Origin: Palaemon carinicauda
Taxonomy: Eukaryota > Arthropoda > Malacostraca > Decapoda > Palaemonidae
Assembly (NCBI RefSeq): GCF_036898095.1
Contig: NC_090750.1
Span: forward strand, 94,024,245-94,088,244
Length of the DNA: 64,000 nt
Direction of reading: 5' to 3'
Shown here: positions 58,002-64,000 of the stretch, in pieces
Numbering within the stretch: the stretch's first letter is position 1
Layout: each line of letters starts with the position of its first letter
Made by a program: the position numbers and the translations under genes
The notes under the pieces: generated by a model
Seen by the model: only the letters and a program-made list of their open reading frames with translations
Databases searched by the model: none
What the model was told of the DNA's origin: nothing

Positions 58002-58197
58002 TAATTTCACCCTGTTGGAACCCTTTGGTAATCATCCTTCTTTTCCAACTAGGGTTGTAGCTTAGCTGGTAATAAAAACATTAATAAACTTTGAAAGAAA
58101 ACAGACTTTGCATCCATTACCTAACATATCACCTAAGTAAATCTCCACACCATCAAATCGTTAAGGACTCAATACTTTCGAGAAAAGCCAACATTAC

Positions 58198-58347
58198 CTT
58201 ATCTTCGTACGTAAAGTGGGCAAACGGCGTCACGCTCTTCACGACCTGTTCGTTAATTGGGATTTTGGCGTCCGGGTCTACTCCCTCCAGGAGCTTGGAG
58301 TTGGCGGCTCGTTTGGCCTGGACCGGGTCTTCCACGGGTTTTGCGAT
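58198..58347 (-). CDS. TRMT2A: TRMT2A linker exon
   Basis: 150 nt, phase 0 at both ends, acceptor CTTCCAG, donor GTAATG. It reads IAKPVEDPVQAKRAANSKLL, then EGVDPDAKIPINEQ and VVKSVTPFAHFTYEDK. It joins the RRM exon as ...LSCS-IAKP, like the family pattern 'V.LARP..DP...KR', and ends at the start of the conserved 'VTPLW..PYEEQL' segment. The frame is intact. Confidence 0.85.
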
Positions 58348-59431
58348 CTGGAAGAAAAAACTTAATAAATCATTTATATAAATGATTTCAATTGAAATCT
58401 CCATGTACAGTTTTTTTTTTTTATTTCTAAACGTATTGGATGAAATATCTATGATAGATGAATTAATTACTATTTTAGCAAGACGTAAATTAAGACAGTA
58501 AAGAATCAAGAATATATACAATAAATACAGGAGACCTGTAAGAACTTTAATACCATAACAAGAATATGTACTGTACAACAAATAAGGGAAACCTGTAAGA
58601 TTCCTATACTTTACAGCACCAGCATTGAGATTAAAACGAGTCTGAAGGACACTCCAAAATCAAACCATTGTTCTCTAGTCTTGGGTAGTGCCACAGCCTT
58701 TGTACCGTGGTCTTCCACTGTCTTGGATTAGAGTTCTCTTGCTTGAGGGTACACCCGGGCATGCTATTCTATCCTATTTCTTTTCCTCTTTTGTTAAAGT
58801 TTGTATAGTTTATATAAGAGATATTTATTTTAATGTTGTTACTCTTCTTAAGATATTTCATTTTTCTTTGTTTCCTTTCCTCATGGGGATATTTTCCCTG
58901 TTGGAACCCCAGGGCTTATAGAATTCTGCTTTTCCAACTAGGGTTGTACCTTAGAGAGTAATAATAATAATAACAATAATAATTGTACAATTAGGAAGCA
59001 CATTTCACAAATTGGTTACAGCATCGGGAATGAATTCCAAAATACTCTACGGTTTTAACCATTCCTCAAAATAAATAAAGCTAGAACCACCAACAACATG
59101 AAAGCCCCTTCGGCCACATAGCAATGCGCATTGCCTGCATAAGCAGGGAGTGCATTGCAACATTCCTATATGAACATATAAATAAAAAATGATCAGCTGA
59201 GTCTTCACATACACATCCACATATTACAGTAATATACATAAACATTGTTATTACCAGCGAGGTTATATTTTCACCTGGTTTTACCCGACTACTTTTTTAC
59301 GCGTATCTGTGTGTGGGATTACGTTAAATTTCGTGCTGGATTTTCATCAAATTGCAACAACGGATTGGCATTATGCCCCAGAAGAACCCCTTACATTTTT
59401 TAGGTGATCCAGATGAAGATCATAATTCTGG
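58348..59431. other. TRMT2A intron with non-LTR 3' region
   Basis: 58680-58985 (plus) is a long copy of the non-LTR 3' region ending in (ATA)n. The rest is AT-rich and unassigned. Confidence 0.6.
58680..58985 (+). mobile_element. non-LTR 3' region with (TAA)n tail
   Basis: 'gtaccgtggtcttccactg', 'tccctgttggaaccccaggg', 'ctgcttttccaactaggg', then the TAA-like tail. Same family as 26010-26167. Confidence 0.8.
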
Positions 59432-59742
59432 TTAACCCTTATACCCACAAAGGACGTACTGGTACGTTTCACAAAACTCATCCCTTTACCCCCATGGACG
59501 TACCGGTACGTCCTTGCAAAAAACTGCTATTTACATTTTTTTTTTGGCATATATTTGATAATTTTTTGAGAGACTTCAGGCATTTTCCAAGAGAATGAGA
59601 CCAACCTGACCTCTCCATGATGAAAATTAAGGCTGTTAGAGCAATTTAAAAAAAAATATTCTGCAAAATGTGCTTGAAAAAAAATAGCCCCTGGGGGTTA
59701 AGGGTTGGAAAGTTCCAAATAGCCTGGGATTAAAAGGGTTAA
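59432..59742. mobile_element. piggyBac-like MITE copy 5
   Basis: TTAA-bounded, CCCTTATACCCAC / GGGATTAAAAGGG termini, same core. Confidence 0.88.
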
Positions 59743-59951
59743 TATTGTTATTATGTAATAGATTTATTCACGGCCAACATACCAAAGACGAAACCTTGGA
59801 CCGAAGACTTATCATACAGTACTGTAGATACACTCACGGCCAACACGAAAAGAGGAAATTCTGGTCCGCAGACTTGAGTAAAGCGTTGACAATCTTCATT
59901 GCCGGGGGTCTGAAATCTACGATTACTCTTTCTACTTATTATAAGACTCAC

Positions 59952-60122
59952 CGAACACGAGAGGACGCATTTCTTCCACTTGAACTTGTCCAGCACAGTC
60001 AGAGCCTTGGTCCGGGACTTCTCGTCACGGAAAGTCACGTAGGCCCAGTCTTTGTTGGAGCCGGCTGGCTTGATCGTGTGCGCCTTGAGCTGCAAGGTCT
60101 CGTTCAGAAGTTTCTTCAGTTG
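59952..60122 (-). CDS. TRMT2A: TRMT2A RRM exon
   Basis: 171 nt, phase 0 at both ends, acceptor TTCCAG, donor GTGAGT. It reads QLKKLLNETLQLKAHTIKPA, then GSNKDWAYVTFRDEKSRTKA and LTVLDKFKWKKCVLSCS. This is the core of the N-terminal RNA-recognition motif: WAYVTF corresponds to RNP1 and the preceding exon supplies the first strand (KIELRGLP). The RRM is what separates TRMT2A from the mitochondrial TRMT2B. The frame is intact. Confidence 0.88.
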
Positions 60123-60172
60123 CTGGAATGATAAACGATTGTTAGCATTGTTTGAGAGCAAAATGTCTAATT

Positions 60173-60483
60173 ATAGTCGAATACTGTTTGCAGGCAAAGG
60201 TCAAACTATAGTTTAATACTGTTTGCAAGCAAAGGTCAAATCATAGTCCAGTACTGCTTGCAAGAAAAGGTCGTTATGGTCCAATACTGTTTGCAAGCAA
60301 AGGTCAAGTTATAGTCCAGTACTGTTTGCAAGAAAAGGTCAAGTTATGGTCCAATACTGTTTGCAAGAAAAGGTCAAATTATAGTCCAGTACTGTTTGCA
60401 AGAAAAGGTCAAGCTATGGTCCAATACTGTTTGCAAGAAAAGGTCAAATTATAGTCCAGTACTGTTTGCAAGCAAAGGTCCTG
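60173..60483. repeat. 35-bp minisatellite, ~9 units
   Basis: Units 'agtccagtactgtttgcaag' plus 'aaaaggtcaaatta'. Later units alternate between two variants, making a 70-bp higher-order period. Confidence 0.9.
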
Positions 60484-60705
60484 TTATAGTCATTGGGGGT
60501 TAAGTTTTCTGCTATTCCTCAACTGTTTATCTAAGTCACCTTATTAAGTGGTATGAATATCAAAGTCCTGTCCTTAAAAAAACGGCATTAGCCGACTGAC
60601 CAGCTCAAACGACGATAGTTGGCACACGTAAAGGAAGGAACGACCACCAATTCGTCATCTGCTTTTGTCTATTTATTAGTTAAAACAAGTTAGTTAACTA
60701 CTCAC

Positions 60706-61001
60706 CCCCATCGCATAATATCGAGGCAGCCCCCTAAAGTTCTATCTTAAAATCCTCGGAGGTGAACTCCGTGTCTCGCTTCGTCTGCGGCGTTTCCCTG
60801 GTCTCCACAGACGCTTCCCTTCCAGTGGAGCCGTTCGTGTCATCTTCCTGTATCTCATCGATGTCGCTGTCCGCCTTGAGGGTCAGCTCGTCCTTGGCCT
60901 TGCGGTGCCGTTTTCCTCGTCGTAGTCGTCCTCCGCCTCATCCTCCTCGCTGTTCAGGTGATCCTCGAGCTCAATCATGTCTTGGTCATCGGCCAAGTTT
61001 T
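60706..61001 (-). CDS. TRMT2A: TRMT2A N-terminal acidic exon, two opposed frameshifts
   Basis: 296 nt, acceptor TTTCAG, donor GTGAGT. It begins NLADDQDMIELEDHLNSEED. At about 60908-60917 (AAAA run) the frame must shift to continue KAKDELTLKADSDIDEIQED, through TPQTKRDTEFTSEDFKIEL. At 60734-60740 (CTTTAGGGGG) a second shift gives RGLPRYYAMG, which joins the RRM exon in phase 0 (ELRGLP is the first RRM strand). The two shifts cancel in length. Both are in homopolymers, so base-calling errors are possible. The acidic low-complexity N-terminus is usual for the family. Confidence 0.78.
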
Positions 61002-61980
61002 CTGAAAGACAAAGTTGAGCTTAGTAAAACAAATACATCTGATAGACATAATTATTCTTATGAGAAAAGTTACTACTATATAGCTAAGAACTAATATATA
61101 CTCATCCCTTTGAATTTTTATTATATGCAGTAAGTTTCACGAATTCCTTAAGAAATAATTCTCAGTACGGTAGTCGGATATTTGCAAGCTCTCAAACCAG
61201 TGGAGTGCTTGTCTCGTCAACATCACTTCAAGTACGGTACTTGTACTGAGCTCATTCTAATATAAACAACTTTCAAAATAAAGGATTATTATTCTTTGGT
61301 TATAAAAGGATAAAGGAATAATCAGTACTGTACCTGTCTACAGCCTCTCTTACATTAAACTGGTGAATTTGAAGGAACATTTAATGAACACTTGGAATAA
61401 CAACGTTAACGGCCCTTTCAATTACGGAAATACGACGCAGAATAACTGGAGATTTTCCGACCGAGAATGGATAAAACTTCACTGAATAGACCCAGAATAT
61501 GATCCCAGAATATAATGAAATCTTGATATAAATCTATATATGATATACTGTTGGCAGGAACCGTTGATTGATTGATTTTGGGTTTTTCCGTCATCCTGAC
61601 ATACATCAAGCTTTGTTGAAATAACTAAAAACACGATGCAATCTTGACACAGAACTACGGATGAAGATGAAATAAAGGCTAGCAAAATAAAAACTAATTA
61701 CCCACAAAGCTTCAAGATCCATATCCCAGAAGAGGACGATACAAAGAAATTAATCTAATCCACTTCAACTAATATATTCAATTGAATCCCAAAGTCCTAT
61801 TCTACTGTTGTACCTTTTCAGTGGCTCCTTTACTTATAAACAAATCATAAAAACAAACAACTTTTATGTTCGACTGCCAGCATCTTTTATCACTAACTAC
61901 TATTAACCATCATAATAAATATCGAACCAAGAACATGTTAAACATTTACACTCGGGAAATTTCAACAGCCTTCTGCCACG
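61002..61980. other. sequence upstream of TRMT2A N-terminal exon, nothing recognised
   Basis: AT-rich; the initiator exon was not identified here. Confidence 0.45.
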
Positions 61981-62632
61981 TAAAAATTTAAATTTTATTC
62001 ATATCTATTTTCCCTTACCATACAAACCCGAATCATTTATCAGGAGAATGTTTTTAGCGTAACTAGAAGGCGACTTAAAATTCTTAAATAGGAGACCCTA
62101 GGGGATACGTCAAAGCCCTTTGATCCTGCACAGGAGCTAAGATGACACCTCTTGTCAACCCCAACGACATAAGCATGAAAATACAGCCGGCAATAAGCCA
62201 AGTCACTAGCAGGAACGGGTTGACGTCAAGGATGGCGAGGTTGTAGACTCTACTAGACATGGTCCAGCTTGAATGGTCCCTGAACTCCCGTCCAACTGAT
62301 TACCAGGCAGAGATGTTTCCGGAACAGAAAGGAAAGTCACCTCGGTCCAGGCTAATCGTAGCGAGGAGATGAAGGAGGATTGAAGTCGTGGCTGGCTGAT
62401 TTCTATATCCAGTCTAAGCATTCCTGACCGTAGGTAATGGAGATCTTAAAAGCTTTCCAATGAATAGTGACAAGAAAAACACACCCTTTACTTAAGCTTG
62501 GAGGGGATACCACAGGCTCTAGCAGGTCCTCTAAGGCTGACGTTCTCCTATCGACAGATTGCGGAAGACTGACGACCAATCTCCACATACAACCATAAAA
62601 ACTAAACAAGTTCCAAGAGATAGAAAAGGGTA

Positions 62633-63769
62633 CTAGGAATTAGGGGAGCGTAGTGGTAGATCCTTTGGAGCAACGAATGGACCCAAAGTGTAGCAGTCCT
62701 CATAAAGGGTCTGAACACGTTTCAAGTAATGGGATGCGAATATAGATTTACTTCTCCAAAAAGTTGTATCCATTATGCTTTGCAGAGAACGATTTTGTTT
62801 AAAAGCTACCGAAGTAGCTACCACTCTTACTTCGTGTGTTTTCACCTCAAGCAGTCTAAGCTCTGCCTCACCAAACTGGGCATGAGCTTCTCTAATCAAG
62901 AGCCTTATGAAAAAGGATAAGGCGTTCTTCGACATAGGCTGCGAGGGCTTCTTAACTGCGCACCAGAGAGCCTCCGAGCTGCCTCTTAAACTCTTTGTTC
63001 TGTCCAAATAGACCCTTAGTGCCCTAACAGGACAGAGCACCTTTTCCACCTCATCACCCACTACATCATACAGATTAGCAACCTCAAAAGACTTCGGCCA
63101 TGGATGTAAAGGACGCTCATTCTTGGCCAGAAAACCCAGCTTCAAGGAACATATGGCTTTCCCGTCTCTGAAACCAATGTTCCACACTGACTCTTTTAGC
63201 TATCGCTAAGCTCACCAAGAAAAGGGTCTTCAAAGTTAAATCTTTAAAAGAGGCTGAGTGCAGAGGCTTGAATCTGTCACTCATGAGGAATCTAAGAACT
63301 TCATCCAAATTCCAAGCAGGTGAATCTTGATGACATCTCTTAGAAGTTTCAAAAGACCTAAGAAGATCTTGTAGGTCTTTATTGTTGGAGAGATCCAAAT
63401 CTCTATGCCTGAAAACAGTTGCCAGCATACTTCTGTACCTCTTAATAGTCGAGGCAGAAAAGTTATGCTTAGTTCTAAGAAATCGGCAATCTGTGTTATA
63501 GAGGTACTGGAAGAAGAAACCGAGTTAGCCCTACACCATTCTCTGAATACTTCCCACTTGGACTGATACACCCTGATGGTAGAAGTCCTCCTTGCTCTTG
63601 CAATAGCCTTGGCTGCCTCCTTCGAAAATCCTCTAGATCTTACGAGTTTTCCGATAGTCTGAAGGCAGTCAGACGTAGAGCTTGGAGGTTTAGATGGTTT
63701 CTTGCCAAGTGGGGTTGTCTGAGAAGATCTGGTCTTAACGGAAGGCTTCTCGGCACATCCACCATCCAT
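62633..63769 (-). pseudogene. DIRS F tyrosine recombinase, frameshifted
   Basis: ATG at 63769 (MDGGCAEK), placed like the start in C. The N-terminal frame 63281-63769 holds IRVYQSKWEVFREWC. A frame change near 63478 leads to 63117-63428 (FRHRDLDLSNNKDLQDLL, IAKRVS with the first Arg). A second near 63185 deletes the EIHAFSRN segment and leads to 62633-63187 (KTHEVRVVATS with His and Arg; IFASHYLKR with Tyr). Catalytic residues remain, but the copy is dead. Confidence 0.85.
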
Positions 63770-64000
63770 TCCAGTACCTCTGTGAACCAACTTCTTGACG
63801 GCCAGAAAGGAGCAACTAGGGTCATTCTGGTCTCCTTGTGAGATACAAACTTCTGCACCATCTTGTACAGGATCTTGAAGGGTGGGAATGCGTACACCTC
63901 CATGTGCGACCAATCCAACAGTAACGCGTCTATGTGAGCCGCCTCGAGATCCGAAACTAGGAAGCAGTACGTCTCCAGCCTTTTCGTCTTCGAGGTTGCA
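63640..64000 (-). pseudogene. DIRS F RT ORF C-terminal part (methyltransferase-like)
   Basis: MDWSHMEVYAFPPFKILYKM and APFWPSRSWFTEVLEWM match the C-terminal methyltransferase-like part of element C. It ends LTAFRLSENS with a stop at 63640, overlapping the recombinase frame. The rest is outside the window. Confidence 0.75.

Larger units (their letters stand above)
57085..58085 (+). mobile_element. non-LTR 3' end interrupted by Tigger derivative 2
   Basis: 'tgtggaatgatcttcctaat' (RT tail KLWNDLPN-like) and 'actttcctcactggg' on the left; 'cctgttggaaccctttgg' and 'cttttccaactagggttgta' on the right. Removing the Tigger derivative restores the family consensus. Confidence 0.8.
42633..61001 (-). 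pseudogene. TRMT2A: TRMT2A-like gene locus, exons incomplete and disrupted
   Basis: Seven minus-strand exons with consistent splice phases give the order of TRMT2A: acidic N-terminus, RRM, linker, catalytic-region pieces, SCxP nucleophile exon, C-terminal FPHTPHYELLILFER exon. TRMT2A makes 5-methyluridine in tRNA (and some mRNA) using S-adenosylmethionine. Two opposed frameshifts (about 60910 and 60735), a TAG (51298-51300) and a +1 frameshift (about 46030-46038) break the frame. Exons for the part between 58198 and 51350, and for the SAM-binding motif between 45972 and 44502, were not found. Introns are filled with transposons and a satellite. Either a decayed copy or a real gene with assembly errors and missing pieces. 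The first exon lies upstream, possibly beyond DIRS F. Confidence 0.75.
61981..64000 (-). mobile_element. DIRS1-like retrotransposon F (cut by window end)
   Basis: The minus-strand recombinase and the end of the RT frame are recognisable, similar to B and C. The 3' non-coding part (about 61981-62630) has 'ttaccatacaaacccgaatc' and 'aaataggagaccctagg' blocks reminiscent of DIRS termini, but an inverse partner is not in the window, so the left limit is approximate. Confidence 0.75.

Noticed and set aside
51351..58197. Missing central TRMT2A exon hidden in the satellite
   Set aside because: I found no frame resembling the expected 'EGYRNKCEFTIG'-type segment on the minus strand here.
62206..62609. 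Short minus-strand frames as upstream TRMT2A exons
   Set aside because: No similarity to the family and no convincing splice sites; they lie in the 3' non-coding part of DIRS F.

Overview
This window looks like a repeat-saturated piece of an arthropod nuclear genome, most likely a decapod crustacean. That assignment is an inference. It rests on several DIRS1-type tyrosine-recombinase retrotransposons (a class known to be common in Decapoda), non-LTR 3' ends with (TAA)n-like tails, long AT/GA/CT microsatellites, and a spliced host gene with large introns full of repeats. No bacterial, organellar or viral architecture is present, and no tRNA, rRNA or CRISPR array was found.

Layout. Roughly half of the window is DIRS1-like retroelement, every recognisable coding copy on the minus strand: A (1-4461, cut by the window edge), B (about 5676-12170), C (18288-24761, apparently intact), D (26168-33305), a remnant G (33503-33918), E (33919-40227) and F (about 61981 to the window end). 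In element sense the order is 5' inverted terminal repeat, ORF1 (Gag-like, N-terminal Cys/His module), reverse transcriptase/RNase H/methyltransferase-like ORF, tyrosine recombinase ORF, internal complementary region (ICR), 3' inverted terminal repeat. Element C keeps all three reading frames open with catalytic residues in place. A, B, D, E and F are broken by stops, frameshifts, deletions, internal amplification or nested insertions. B-C and D-E are two separate subfamilies; A is a third.

The right third (42.6-61.0 kb, minus strand) holds recognisable exons of a host gene, TRMT2A (tRNA/mRNA uracil-5 methyltransferase with an N-terminal RRM). Seven exons are placed. Four disruptions are visible (two opposed frameshifts in the acidic N-terminal exon, one TAG in a catalytic-region exon, one +1 frameshift in another), and exons for the SAM-binding segment and for a central segment were not found. 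The locus is either decaying or carries uncorrected assembly errors. Its introns contain a complete Tigger/pogo-like DNA transposon with an intact 621-residue transposase (47263-51142), a 38-unit 100-bp satellite (53046-56849), piggyBac-like TTAA MITEs (one starting 3 nt beyond a splice-donor hexamer), non-LTR 3' ends and a 35-bp minisatellite.

DNA transposon derivatives: two deletion derivatives of the Tigger element (29052-29777 inside DIRS D, and 57308-58001 inside a non-LTR 3' UTR), five near-complete and one truncated piggyBac-like MITE, one hAT-like MITE with a perfect 8-bp target duplication, a foldback element and a MULE transposase fragment. The parts between these are AT-rich sequence in which I see no gene.
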